From assembly GCA_963920665.1 (NCBI GenBank), contig OY987273.1, positions 374,501-438,500 of the forward strand: a DNA stretch of 64,000 nucleotides, written 5' to 3'. Source of the DNA: Straminergon stramineum. Taxonomy: Eukaryota; Streptophyta; Bryopsida; Hypnales; Calliergonaceae. Of this stretch, positions 11,845-23,950 are shown piece by piece (position 1 is the stretch's first letter; each line of letters starts with the position of its first letter). Position numbers and translations under genes: made by a program. The notes beneath the pieces were generated by a model. It made no database searches. It was not told where the DNA came from and worked only from the letters and a program-made list of their open reading frames with translations.

Positions 11845-12940
11845 TCTTTAACAATATATTGGATTCCCCAAAATATAAATCCACCTCTAAAAACTAGTAT
11901 TCAATACTACACGCATCCAATGTAACATTAATGATTGAACGGGTAATTTAAGGTATTTTCTTATTCATTCAAACTACCAATCTAAAAGCTAAACCCTAAA
12001 CCCTAAACCCTATATTGTAAATCTTATATGAATTACTATAAGCATTAGTGCATTGTATACATTATTTTTGATCTTCCATCACTTTTGTATGTGATTATCA
12101 AAATGTACTACAAAAATATACCTCATGGACTTATTTATTTATAGTAATTACTAATGTTTTTTTAATTTTTATGGTGTGCAGCATTAAATGTTATGTACCA
12201 CTATACAAATGTGAATTGTGAAGTATTTCATTATTACCTAAAGTGTTTATTTAAGTTTAGTTGTAAGATGCATTGATAGTTGAAACCACCAAGGTATGCA
12301 TAGTACTAGCAATTGTATTATTTTATTAGAGAATGTTATTAGAAAAATACTTTAAGCACATTATTGTAATTCAATGTGTTTTTATGTAGCTCAAGTTCAA
12401 CATGTATTATTATAAGTGCATCTAATAGTGGCATCTAAAAAACAAATAAAATGTTATATTTTAGATTCTTGTATAATGTCACCATGTGAAATAGGTACTT
12501 TCAAAATATATGGTTTTATTTTAGTAGATTGCACTTTATTGTATTAAAGTTACAAGACAACCATATATTTTTTCATTGAATATGATACATTTGTATAGTG
12601 GTACATAATATTTGATGCCGCACACCATAAAAATTAAAAAAACATTAGTAATTACTATAAATAAATAAGTCCATGAGGTATATTTTTGTAGTACATTTTA
12701 ATAATCACATGCAAAAATGATGGAAGATCAAAAATAATGTACACAATGCACTAATGCTTATAGTAATTCATGTAAGATTTACAATATAGGGTTTCGGGTT
12801 TAGATTGGCGATTTGAATGAATAGGAGAATACCTTAAATTACCCTTTCAATAATTAATGTTACATTGGATGCTTGCAGTATTGAATACTAGTCTTTAGAA
12901 GTGGATTTATATTTTGGAGAATCCAATATATTATTAAAGA
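11845..12940. repeat. internal long inverted repeat of element A
   Basis: Left arm 11845-12211 and right arm 12588-12940 are inverted copies (about 90% by eye) around a 376-bp AT-rich spacer. Matching landmarks are GTACCACTATACAAATG at 12195 and its complement at 12588, and AATATATTGG at 11853 with its complement at 12923. The left arm carries three CCCTAAA units (11991-12013); the right arm has a degenerate version near 12785. Confidence 0.8.
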
Positions 12941-13141
12941 GGCAAATGGGCGTCCAACCATATTCTCTCGCAATTTGCGACTTCGTCTTTCTAATGGTAT
13001 ATATTACACATCCAAATATTCCAAAAGATGAAGCTACAAATTCCGAGAGAAGATGGCTATCCGCTCGTCCGCAAAGCAAACGGCTTGGCGGATGGGTGAA
13101 CAGCCAACCTGTTCGGTGGATAGACGGTTGGCCATCTTCTT

Positions 13142-13265
13142 TTGCAATTTGTGATTGAAGTTTTTTATTTTGGGGGGGTGTAATATACCATTGGAAAGGT
13201 TTTTCAAAGACCTTTCCAATGGTATATTACAAGCCCAAAAATCCGAAAAACAAAGCCGCAAATGA
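13142..13265. repeat. hairpin unit 2 of element A
   Basis: Arms meet at a very clean core: AATATACCATTGGAAAGGT, a short loop, then its complement ACCTTTCCAATGGTATATT. The outer arms are GCAATTTGTGATTGAAG-type and complementary GCCGCAAATGACG-type. Confidence 0.75.
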
Positions 13266-13372
13266 CGATTGAAGTAGGTTGTCCGCCCGTCCGCCAAGCG
13301 GGCAAACAAGCGAATAGGTAGACAAGCGGATGGCCAACTAGTTGGTTGTATAGGCAAACAACCATCATCTCT

Positions 13373-13496
13373 TGCAATTTGCAGCTTTGACTTTTGGAAT
13401 TCCGGGGCGTGTAATATACCATTGGAAAGGTATTTCGAATACCTTTCCAACGGTATATTAGACTTCCAAAAATTCCAAAAATTGAAGTCGCAATCG
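13373..13496. repeat. hairpin unit 3 of element A
   Basis: Same unit as at 13142, 231 bp further on, with core AATATACCATTGGAAAGGT and its complement with one mismatch. A partial fourth copy lies at about 12966-13040. Confidence 0.75.
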
Positions 13497-14545
13497 GCGA
13501 TTGAAGTTAGCTATCCGCCCCATCCATCGTCCGCCCCATCTGCTTATCTAATGGATGGGGTTAGACTCTTACTTTCTATGTCCTCTGACATCCAGGAAGT
13601 GGTGAACGTGGATGTTGGACGTTCGTGCATCCCTGCTTCACGTAGTTTCTAGAACTTCCCTTTGTGACGGGAACCCTGATAAAGCAAACTCCATTGATTC
13701 CACTACAACCACGATTGGAAGGGTTGAGAGATGCCCTCCATCAATCTACGGAGCCCTTCTTAAGTCAAGTTCAGAAGGTCATACGACAAAGTGGGAATAC
13801 AATACCAGAGCCAACGAAACAACTGAGTGTATTAAGACGTGTAGTACCCCTAAGAGTTTCCGCCTCGCCAACTCTTCCAACCATCTGGCTCATTGTGAAG
13901 GATGCTTTCCGAACACCTCGATAACCAATCCGGAGTGATCTAATAGACTGGATGGGAGGCATAACGAATCTGGCCCAGACCCATCTAAAAAGCTTTGAGC
14001 ATATGTACCAACCCCAATCAAGGAAGGAGAGGACGACCATTGTGTTGGATGAGACATCTCTAGTAGAGGAGGAGGAAGAGGAGGAGGTCCAACTCATTGG
14101 GAAGTCTAACAAAGAAGAGTACCAAACCAATACGGAAACATACAAAGAGGAAGAGGAAGACAAAGATTCATCGCCAGAGATCCAAAAGATTCAGACCCGA
14201 CAACGGTCAAGAAGACTCTAGCAAGGGCACCCATCTGGACTCTAGCAAGTCAAGGTGGTAGTAGTCAAAAGAAGGCAAGGAGGGTGAAGTAGATAGGAAT
14301 TTTAGTTAGTTAGGATTTGAATTTTAGATCTAAACCATGTTTCCAAGCGTGGGCCTGGATTTTGGATTTTTAGGATCTACCTACTTCTTGAGTTTCTCAA
14401 GAGGTCTGTGGTTGGTCCCCTGAATTTTCGGATGGCTTTTTGCCTTTTAGTTTTTGAGTTTTAAGGGAGGGCAAGTTTGTTGCCTTCTCATTCCATCCTA
14501 GTGCTATAGTTGTTATTTTGTTCTTCTTTCTTTAATCTGAGTGTC

Positions 14546-15054
14546 ACAAGACATAATCTCAGAATCCAATGGATTTGTATAAAATAGGTCTATAATAGTA
14601 TGGAATTTTTCAAAATTTCCTATAGGAAAACAGAGTTAGAATCCTCTTAGCCTAAACATTGCATTAAGGCTGAGAGGATGATCTAGGTGTTCCGTAAAGG
14701 GATCCAGGATGGATCCAGATTCCGGAAACCCGGATAGCGACAACCTATAGTCTAGAGTTCCGGTCTAGGAATCTAGAGAACTGTTACAAGTAAATGGTCC
14801 ACTCTTGGAATGGTCGGTAGGATGACAGGTACATAACCCCCGCCACTCCCATTTTTTCTTCCTCTTTCTTCCGTAGTGGTTTTGCGCTTGTATAGTTGCG
14901 TAAAGGAATGGTGAATTAATGATCGTTTCAACAATTTAGTTAGTTCTGTTTTACGATGGTAGAGGAAGATATCCGTAAACCATTAGTTATAGCACGCATG
15001 GTTTATTTGACCATTCCGAAAAGACTGAAGGACCGGTCGCAATGAGAAGATGAC
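14546..15054. other. spacer between retroelement copies
   Basis: No gene is seen. It contains TATAAAAT-like and CCGGA-rich stretches and could be the remains of a 5' LTR or leader for copy B, but it does not clearly match the LTR-like units at 17179. I could not recognise a primer binding site. Confidence 0.35.
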
Positions 15055-17178
15055 TTGAGCACAATAGGGTGTGTTGGTGTGTTCCTTAGGCCATGGACTG
15101 TAAAGAATGACTGGATGATTCAGGAGCTCGTCCAAGGAACTCTAAATCAATATGAGCTAACAATGAGGGGGCAATCCGGAACCTGGACAGAGGAGGTTTG
15201 GGCAAAGGTATACGGATTCCCTAAGAAGGGATCCGGATTAGCCTCTTGAACAGATAAGTTTGCGGTAGGGAAGTTTAGAAATGCAATCCATTCTAAGGAA
15301 GGTTACACCATTAGTGATTGTCTAGATGGGAGGTAGAAGCAGGTCTTAGAGTTCCTTATTCTGATCTTGTGTTTGGAAAAGCCTACCTGGATTATGGTTA
15401 CGGTAGCCAACACCATTTCTGGTGCAATGGAAGGTAGACTGGTCAACTGGGGCAAGTCATTAGAGTAGTGGTCTCCAAGCTTGCCGCCAATGTAGGAAAG
15501 GCTAAGACCAACCCAATCGGTCCTTACTAGTTCCACCTCTACCACTATGCAGAACTTTTGAGTGACGCAAAAATGGTAGAGTACAACACCGGATCCACAA
15601 TCCTACATTACGGCCTCACGAACAAAGTGGAGGTAGAGGAGCCGACATTCGAAGAAGAGGAAGAGACGAAAAAGGAGGAGTAGTTCATAGATTGGAGACG
15701 AAGGAAATCTACCGATCCGGCATCACAAGGGAAACTCCTTGTTTTGGAGAAGCCAAAGGAAGACATGTTTGGGTTCTTTGAAACCGGATTCAATTGGGTG
15801 CTCCAAGCACAAGAGTACCACAAGACTTTGGCAGACTTTCTTAGAAGGATCAACAAGGAGTTGAAGGTCGAGCCACAAGAGATACTTGACGCGGTGAAGA
15901 AACTTCCGAATCCGAAAGAGTTGGGACGGAAGGAGAAACAAATTGAGAATCTGGAGAAGGAGAATACTAATCTTCAAGTCAGGTTGAGTTGGGTAGAAGG
16001 AGAGTTAGCCACAACAAGGTAGAGGGAGAAGGAAGCTCTACAACTCGTCAAGAACCTATCCAATCTGGTAGATAGACCCGTAGAGCTCATCGTTAAGGCC
16101 TGCCTCATTCAGAACCAACTAATAAAGGAAGGACATCTCACTGGATCCAAGGTAGTCTGGATCTTGGTCGACTTCTCATCAAGGATGGATTCCATGTTGA
16201 AGGAGATGCACCAACTCTTAGGATGGGTTGATCCAGACCATGTCATGGATTTTTTTCCCACTTTCCGGAAATCCACTTTGACATGAAAACTCCAGTGAAG
16301 TTAATGACATCACTACCACATCTGTCATGATCGGAAGTTCCTACGGAGACTTTCTAGCATTCAATTGAACCCTTCTCAACTCAATTGGAGAAGACCATCT
16401 AGAGAAGCATGAAGATAGTTCAAGAGCCAACCAAACAACCGAACGCAACACAAGAACTGGCGCCACCAGAAGTTACCATCTCGCCACCAATTCCGATGAT
16501 CCATGTTCCTGAGAAGGAACCATTTTAGATACCCAAGTTGCTTATTCGGAGTGACCTGGTGGACCGGATTGGAGGATTGAAGAATCTGGCCCGGACTCAT
16601 CTAAAAAGCTTCAAGCACATGTAGCATCCTCAACCAAGGCAGGAGAGGACCACCATCATTCTGGATGAGACCTCTCCAAAAGAAGAAGATGAGAGGGAGG
16701 TCATTCAGATTGAGAAATCTGAAGAAGAGGAGTACCAAACCGGATCAGAGGAGGAAGAAGAGGAAGAAGACATAGAAGAGAAAGACTCACCTCTGGAAAT
16801 TTGAAAGATCCAAACCCGAGCAACATTGAGGACAACTTCGGTGAAGGCAACTCCAAAAGTGACTCTGAGGGCATCCATCCAGGCACCATCAAGTCAAGGC
16901 GGGAGCAATCAGAAGAAGGCGCGTAAGGTGAAGTAGTTAGGGTTTTAGTTAGTTAGGATTTGAATTTTGAATTTGATCTGGGTTTCCAAGCGTGGGCCTA
17001 GGTTCCAGATTTTTAGGATCTGACTTTCCGGGTTTCTCGGAGAGTTTGTGATTGGTCACTTGGATTTCCGAGTGGCTTTTTGCCTTTGGGGTTTTGAGTT
17101 TTAAGGGAGGTCAAGTCTACTATCCATTCATTCCATCCTAGTGCATATAGTTGGTATCTTGTCATCCTTTCTTTAATC
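15055..17178 (+). mobile_element. retroelement gag-like region, copy B
   Basis: Better preserved than copy A. An open frame at 15055-15249 gives a Trp-rich segment (NDWMIQELVQGTLNQYEL). The same frame continues past a TGA at 15247, where Arg (CGA) would fit, into DKFAVGKFRNAI and IMVTVANTISGAMEGR. It then shifts frame to an acidic linker and a strongly coiled-coil segment at 15744-16022 (LGRKEKQIENLEKENTNLQV). Around 16560-16930 lie the LKNLARTHLKSFKHM-type segment and a Glu-rich tail, ending in a Lys/Arg-rich terminus near 16935. I read it as the gag or gag-like protein of a non-autonomous LTR retroelement; no polymerase is present. The family assignment rests on memory of similar plant sequences. 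Confidence 0.5.
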
Positions 17179-18027
17179 TGAGCTACCAAGTGGACATTCA
17201 AGAATTGATTTGTCGTATATCCAGCTTTCCTATGTTTGCTTGTGAAAGCATTGAAGTATAAGACAGAGGAAGAGGAAAGGAGGAATCTAGATCTGAGGTG
17301 ATTAGATCTGATTTGGGAGGGAACGTTTGTAACTTAGTTTAGGCTTGTGAATACAGTCTTGTGCGCAGTGCCTTTAAAATACTGGAACGGAAATCCGGCA
17401 AGGAGTGGCATGGATGCGAGTCTGGAATACCACGGAGGGTTCTATGTGGAGATAAGCAACCGCCAGCGGAAAAATCCCCATCCTATTCTTCCCGAAAGGT
17501 CTGTCAAATCCTAGGATCAATCTAGTGAATGACTAACAATCCCCCATTGGTTCCGACTTTTGTTGATTTGTCGTTGTAGATCTTGTTACGGCTCTGAGTG
17601 ACTTGGGCTTTTGGATTAGCCATCTAGAAAGTTGTGAAAGTGTTTCTTGGTCTGATCTAGTGCAACATTTGGTCTAAGTGTGTTTTGTGTAGTTTAGAGA
17701 GAGAAGAGAGTGTGAGGAATATGAGTGGTGAGTCCCTACCCTTGTACAAGATCAAAGGCGGACCCTTTGAGGATAAAATAGAGGCACCAAAACCAATGTG
17801 TGTGAGAAGTGATGGATCTGGATTCCGAAAAGGAGTGGATTTGGATTGGATTTCGGAAAGATAGTAATCCGGAAAAGAGAGAAAAGAGATGAAGAGAGAG
17901 CTTAAGTTGGTAATACGGATAATCTTGACTTGCAGCAACAGTCTAGAATCCCTTGGGACAATATTTCGAGTTATTTTACGACATTTTGGTGTTGTAATGG
18001 TACTAAGCTCCCCTACATGTACGACAC
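17179..18027 (+). repeat. LTR-like unit 1 of a tandem pair
   Basis: Begins TGAGCTACCAAGTGGAC directly after the end of copy B (...CTTTCTTTAATC) and ends ...ATGTACGACA, so it fits TG...CA. About 845 bp, followed at once by unit 2 with roughly 80% similarity by eye. A polypurine-like TTTTAAGGGAGG lies about 75 bp upstream. Confidence 0.55.
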
Positions 18028-18870
18028 TGAGCCACCAAGTGGATATTTAAGAATTGATTTGTGTATATCCAGCTTTATTTTGTCTACTTGTGAGAGCGTT
18101 GAAGTGTAAAAGGGAGAGGAAAGGAGGAATCCAGATCTTAGGTAACTAGATCTAATTTGGAGGGAATGTTTGTGACGTAGTTTAGGCTTGTGAATATGGT
18201 CTTGTACGTAATGCCTTTAAAACACTAGAAAGGAAATCCAACAAAGAATGGTTTGGGTGCGAGTCTAGAATACTAGGGAGGGTTCTGTGCAAAGATAAAC
18301 AACTGGTAGTGGAAAAATCCCCACTCCACTCTCCGGAAGGTCTTCCATCCCTAGGATGAAGTCAAGTGAATGACTAACAATCCCCCATCGATCCAGTTTT
18401 TGTTGATCTGTCATTGTAGTGGAAAGGGTTGGTTATGACTTTGAGTGACTTACCTTCTGAACTGGCCATCTGGGAAGTTGTGAGGGTACTTCCATGCCTA
18501 ACCTATTACAATACATGGTTATGGGAGTTTTGTATAGTTAGAAAGAGAAGAGAGTGTGAGGAAAACAAGTGGTGAGTCCCTACCCTTCTACAAGATCAAA
18601 AGTGGACCCTCTAAGGGTAAAATAGAGGAATAGAAAGTCAATGTGTTTGAGAGAAGATGGAACCAGTTTCAGGAAAGGAGTGGATCCAAATTGGATTCTA
18701 GAAAGATAGAGATCCGGAAGAGAGAAAGGAAGTAGAAGGATTGGTTAAGTTGTTAATATGGATAATCTCATCTTGTAGCAACATACTAGAATCCCCTAGG
18801 ACAATATTTCGAGTCATTTTACGACGTTTTGGTGTTGTAAGGATACTTACGCTCCTACGAGTGTATGTCA
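18028..18870 (+). repeat. LTR-like unit 2 of a tandem pair
   Basis: Begins TGAGCCACCAAGTGG and ends GTGTATGTCA. It aligns with unit 1 over its whole length, including GTTTAGGCTTGTGAATA, AACAATCCCCCAT and GACAATATTTCGAGT. No internal retroelement sequence separates the two units, so this is either a tandem LTR left by recombination or a plain tandem duplication. Confidence 0.6.
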
Positions 18871-21442
18871 AGGGGTTTTACTATAAAATACAATTTGGTT
18901 GTTATTTGAAGATCAGCCATGCATAGAAGCATTTAAAAGTATTGGGTTCTATAGAGTACTTTAAGAAGCGTTACTATTTCTTAATGCGACAATTTTTTTG
19001 AGTATGAGCAAGTCAAGATAGTAACGACAAAACTATATAGGAAGAAGTCGTTGTACATGCACAACAAGCATTACATTCATCTTGCAAGTGAGGAAAAGAG
19101 AAGGTGAGCACACTACTAATTAGGTCTTGTTTTGGTGCTCTCTCGTTGGACATTTTGAAAATCTATAGCGATTTATGAGAGACTAGAATGTTAGTTTTGA
19201 AGCAATTATAAAGAAACTAAAGTGCTATTTCCAAATTTGAAATACCTTGTCATCATTGGAGGAAAGAGTTCATAACTACTACATAGTTTTGAAGTTCAAA
19301 CTTAGGTGCACAGCTTGATTTCAATGGAGGTGACATGTGTTATGAGTGTCGAATATAGGTGTGCATGAGTTTCTGTAATGTGAGTTGTTCCATGGATAGT
19401 AATTAGTGCACTTTTACTATGAAAGAAGTAACAGAAGACGTGGTAATCCTTCAACATAATTTTTGAGGACTTTTTTGATTGGAGGTCTAATGATGAGAAA
19501 CATATCAGAAAGAGGCACCACAATTCTTATAACAAACACCTCATTTGCACAAGCAATAATTTGCATTATTTTCATCAACAACTTCAATAGGCCTTTGTTA
19601 TAAAGTTCAGTTCAAATAGTGCAACTTTGACTCTAGTTTTCATGTGACTTGTACAAAAAATCAGTGGAGCGACTTGCCTTCAAACGATATAACAGAAGGT
19701 CCCAAAACTGGCAATGGCGGAGTTCTCTACGCACCATGAAACCTGTCACTTTTGAAGTTCATTGAAAACGTTCTGATGTCAATTCCTTCAAATTGTTGCA
19801 CACTAAGTGGGCATCTATTGCTAGCATCTCTTTCTTGAACTTTCAAGTGCTCATGTTCATTTTTCTTATTACACTAGCGTTAATGCCTTGGTGGCAGTAC
19901 GTGGATTGCTTTGCAAATGGTCATGATGCCACAGTGGAAGGCTGCTAGTCATCTCTAGGAAGTGCATAGCAAATTTCAGTATGTTGAGCCTCGTGGCGTT
20001 GATTATATAGTACGAAAAATGAGGTTGAGGTCAACATTGCTTCAATTGCAATTCTAAAGAATCCAAGGTATTTGAACTATCATTTGGATTGCCCATGTTT
20101 GTACTCAAAAGAGCTAAGCACTTGTTTGTATTATAGTTGTTCATTAGTGCGTGAAAGCTTGGAATTATTCACCACACCTGAAACACTCATATGTTTGTGG
20201 TTTTTATGCGGCAATGAAACATTGGCAATACAATGCTTGAATTCCATCAGGAAGGATTTGAAGTATTTGAAACATTGTATTGAAACATTCAGATGGTCAA
20301 TACTTGTACACTGAGGTGCTTGAGCTTTCAATTATAGGTACAAGTGCATCAAATGTCACATAAATGTAGTGGTCATTTCGAATCCTAGTGCCTCTATCAA
20401 GGGATACATACAATGCAATTGAACATGTTCTAATGAGGAATGGTTGTGCCAACACATCGTAGAACTTCTGAATTATACAATTTGCCTTCATTTTTGTTTG
20501 AATAATGTGTATGTGCTTTATTGTTCTAAGTACCATCAAACATATTTACCAAGTAATGCTTGCATACAATGGTAGAGCATGTTAGCATTTTGAAGATGAA
20601 GCTAGCAAGGTTTCTTGTAGGGGAACATGTGGAACAACATTCAAGCATACTTTCTGACTATGGGATGTACATGCTTTGCAAAACATGAATTAGAAAAGCT
20701 GGTATTCCATGCCAAAGAGTCATGAGACCACACAATAGTCTAGAAGAAATCTTTGCTTACAATGCCATTCAGGATGTCCTCATGAACAAGTCTTGGAATG
20801 TGTAGTTTGCATCACTGTAACATAGACTTGATCATTCGCCTTTCTAGAGTTGAAGGTCCATTCGAACATGTGTTGCACTATCTAATGTTATATCTATCAC
20901 TGGCTTGGACATCCACACTTTCCAATTGTATGTCCACTTTAAATTTTGGATGCATTGCCTCATGTGTAGTGTAACATTGTTACAAACATGCACTTCCTTC
21001 AATAACCATGCTTTCTAAGACAATGGTATATGGATGTTCATGCCATTTGTAACATTGCATTCAACAATGTAACCAAATAAGAATAGAAGTTTAAAATTAC
21101 ATTCGTTGTATTGGAGGTTATATGATATGCTCAATTGTACAAGGCATGCTCATTCTGATGTCTAGGTCTATGTAATCGACAACATGGAAAAAGTGTATTT
21201 GATCCTTTTGTTGAATGCAACATTTTGCATGGCATACTGAAGAGATGCACAATTCTATATCAATGTTTAAATTGATGTTTCTATGAACGTACCAAAGTGA
21301 ACATAGATTCCACAACTTACGTGGTGGCAAAAACATCTACTCATAAATTGCAAGTGCTATTGTGAACATAGAGTAGGAAAGTTGGAGAAGACTATTGATA
21401 CATTTCCACATCAGCAATGATGTTTTAGAAAACAAAGTCATC
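18871..21442. other. 2.6 kb without recognised genes, rich in CAATG/CATTG and TTGCA words
   Basis: No coding frame or TE terminus is convincing. By eye the words CATTG, CAATG, ACATTG, TTGCA and TGCAA are unusually frequent on both strands, especially from 20050 to 21330. This could be a degenerate subterminal repeat array or simply biased composition. Confidence 0.4.
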
Positions 21443-21579
21443 CACAGTTGCATAAACGCCCAAATGTCCAGCGTCTACATCCGCCACTTTCTGGATGTTC
21501 GGGGACATAGAAACTAAGAGTCAGACCCCGTCCACTGGACAAGCGAACAAGGCGGACGGGCCGATGGGGCAAACAAGCC

Positions 21580-22198
21580 GAAATTTGCTCTAAATTGAAC
21601 AAGAAGTCAACATTTTCATAAGTTGAACCAATTTCTTTTAAATTAAAAATGTACAAATTGTAACTAGACATGTTAGAAATCATATAGGAAAAGAAAACAT
21701 AATAATATCACTTACAAATTGAAAGATTATAATCTTTGATCATGAGGGTGTAAAACCCATGAAAATTTTTCAATTCACTTTTTGCATGTCAACTCTAAAA
21801 AGTTGGTCACTAAAAAATATGAGGTTATAGGCCCTAGCATGCACAACCCCAATCAATTTACGGTTTTTCAAAATCTATTCTACAATTTATTTAAATGAAT
21901 TTCTCATGTGATTTACTGATTTTGCCTCCAAGATCAAGTGTATTTGAGGCTCATTTCCAAGAGCCTTCAACACTACAGGAAGTCAAGATTGCAATGGGCA
22001 TCCTTGCATAAAATCTTCAATAGAAAAATCATAATCCTTTATTTTTCAGATCAACTTTTTGATCCTAAAACTAGACTTAAAAAAAAATACTCCAAAAATA
22101 TAAACTAATAATAATAGCAATTTGGTTGGGTTTTATTGAACTTCAAAGTTTTTGAAACACCATACTCTGGTCCCTTGGGCATTTAGGGGTTAAAGAGG
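21580..22198. repeat. direct repeat 1 inside hAT-like element 2
   Basis: Starts GAAATTTGCTCTAAATTGAAC and runs to ATTTAGGGGTTAAAGAG. Copy 2 is at 23951-24604 with about 80% similarity by eye. It is a non-coding duplication inside the element. Confidence 0.8.
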
Positions 22199-22918
22199 AG
22201 AATTGACTTGAGGGTCTACAAAAAAAATAAAAAAATAAAAAAATCATCTTTCATGAAGATGCTATAAGTCCTCAAAAAATGCCTATAACTTCCTCATAAG
22301 GAGTCTAAATTAAATGAATTAAAGCTTTTCAAATCAACAAAAGTATATTCTCTGCAATAAAAGATTGTATTTTCCCACTTCAGAGATTTTCAAATTTGTT
22401 TTTCTTGCTTTTGTCCCCTATTTGGAGCTTTTTGGCTAATTTGGTCATAACTTTTGGTTCGAGGCATTGATTGTGGAAAAGATTATATTCCCACAAAGCT
22501 TATGAATTTTTCTATCTTTACAAAATTATTAGAAATTTACGATAAGAAATGAAAAATGAAAATTCATCTTGTACGTCGTTACATGCCTACCTAAAATTTT
22601 GTAATTCCATTTGAAGTACAACTTCCACAAATTGTAACCAAAAATGGACTTAATTGAGGTCATGGAAACCGCCCCAATTCACCAAAGCTCATTTTAACAC
22701 CAAGGGGACTATAGTTTTTCAAAGGCTAATTTGAATTCAACTATTGAAGTGATAAACTTAACTAATGAATTCTACAAATTATTTAATTCAGAACATGCTC
22801 TAATTGCTTAGAAATGAAGGTTCTCTCTAAGTTTTGCAGAACAAATTTAAGATGGAATGATTTAAAGCATTTTGTGTATGTAAAAATATGTCTTCTTTGA
22901 AATCTTTTGGTTTAAATC
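22199..22918. other. non-coding interior of element 2
   Basis: AT-rich with no open frame of note. It contains an (A)7T-type low-complexity tract near 22221. Confidence 0.5.
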
Positions 22919-22921
22919 TAA

Positions 22922-23735
22922 GGGCCACTTCACACTACAGCGCAAGGTTGAGAGTCCATCAGCCTTAGCCAATCAGATTTCAAAGACCCAAGACTTTGGC
23001 CTCTCGGCCCTTCACACAAGGTGGCACAATCCAAAGTCCGTCGCCTTGATGGCAGCCTACATGGCATCAAAATGCTTACATGGCGACAGACTCTCGATTA
23101 GAGTTTGGGTCTCCACTTCTGGCCGACCCAAACTCTAATCGAGAGTCCGTCAAGTTTTTTTCAGAATCTGACAAAATCTCAACCATTAGATTGGACTGTT
23201 TTTGCAGAAATAGATAGGATGCCCTCCTTTGTTTATTTGTTTATTTGTTTATTTGTGTCCCCATTGGGGTTTGAACCCTAGTCTCCACCATTGCAATGGG
23301 GAGTCTTTGCATTCTATGAACCTACTTCCCTTCAATGTTTAATGCGACCTTTTTATTCCATTTATATCCTTCATATTCCTTGTTTAATGATGAGAGCATG
23401 TGCTGTAATTATTTTTCTAAGGCCATTTTTGACTCCTTTCTCATGTTTTTAACCTTTTGCTTGAAAAATTGTCATATAGGTGACAATTTATTGAAAATTT
23501 CAGAAATTGGATGGATTAGAAGTTGAAAAAATGGAATAGGTTTGGACTTTGGGCTTGGACTTTGGGCTTGGACTTTGGAATTTGGCCTTTGGAGGCTTCA
23601 CACTATGGCCGGCGGAAGGCTCCAATTCCTAGTTTTTTTGGCCTATTTATTGCTCATTTCCTTGGACTCTCACCAAAGTTTGGCCACTCAATCCCACGGC
23701 CTCTCGACTTGGACGGCCATAGTGTGAAGAGGCCC
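22922..23735. mobile_element. PIF/Harbinger-like MITE nested in element 2
   Basis: Left end GGGCCACTTCACACTA and right end (reverse-complemented) GGGCCTCTTCACACTA, flanked on both sides by TAA (22919-22921 and 23736-23738), the trinucleotide target duplication of PIF/Harbinger elements. The length is 814 bp. It has no transposase; open frames such as 23335-23526 look incidental. It contains a strong hairpin at 23089-23147 and a triple TTTGGGCTTGGAC direct repeat at 23541-23575. Confidence 0.85.
23089..23147. repeat. perfect 23-bp stem hairpin
   Basis: Arms 23089-23111 (GACTCTCGATTAGAGTTTGG plus GTC) and 23125-23147 are exact reverse complements around a 13-nt loop. It lies inside the MITE. 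Confidence 0.95.
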
Positions 23736-23950
23736 TAAGGTCCTTTAAGGTTTTTTTTTGTGAATGCCAAACTAAAATTTGAAAACCAAGGCTTCTTCAG
23801 GTGTTGTGTAGTTGGGTCAATGTGTTATAACTTTCTCTCCTGTGTAAGGATTGAAAGAACAATAACATTTTAGATTTCTAGGAAAGGTGATGTGTTTATC
23901 TATCATTCTATCTTCACCCCAAAATGCCCAAGGCTTGTGTGGAGCTTCTT

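Larger units (their letters stand above)
11418..13635. mobile_element. hAT-like non-autonomous element rich in palindromes (element A)
   Basis: Starts TAGGGTTGTCC and ends (reverse-complemented) CAGGGATGCAC, resembling the T/CAGGGATG ends of Ac/hAT elements. The flanking 8 bp are CTTCACTC (11410-11417) and CTTCACGT (13636-13643), a 6/8 match at the length hAT elements duplicate. Comparison with the uninterrupted copy B (around 16260) independently places the insertion here. It has no coding capacity. GC-rich GGACGG/CCGTCC patches lie near both ends (11575-11640, 13280-13340, 13511-13543). Confidence 0.75.
10432..14545 (+). mobile_element. retroelement gag-like region, copy A (interrupted)
   Basis: Direct copy of 15280-17178, split by the hAT-like element at 11418-13635. 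After removing that insertion both copies are about 1.9 kb. The plus strand reads as a degenerate protein: a block around CAGGTAGAAACAAGTACTAG-type sequence equivalent to the region after 15290 in copy B, an acidic stretch near 10790-10850, and a coiled-coil part to about 11400. After the insertion come a LAQTHLKSFEHM-type segment and an acidic tail (EEEEEEEVQLIGKS) at 13952-14221. A purine-rich TTTTAAGGGAGG at 14460 may be a polypurine tract. Stops and frameshifts abound, so it is non-functional. No reverse transcriptase or integrase is seen. Confidence 0.6.

Noticed and set aside
11991..12013. Telomere or chromosome end (CCCTAAA units), also at 40598 and 55636
   Set aside because: Only three or fewer units each, inside transposons or anonymous DNA; ordinary interstitial motifs.
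23262..23300. GGGTTTGAACCCTAGTCTCC, resembling the T-arm and 3' end of a tRNA
   Set aside because: No acceptor stem, anticodon arm or D-arm can be placed around it, and it lies inside a MITE.
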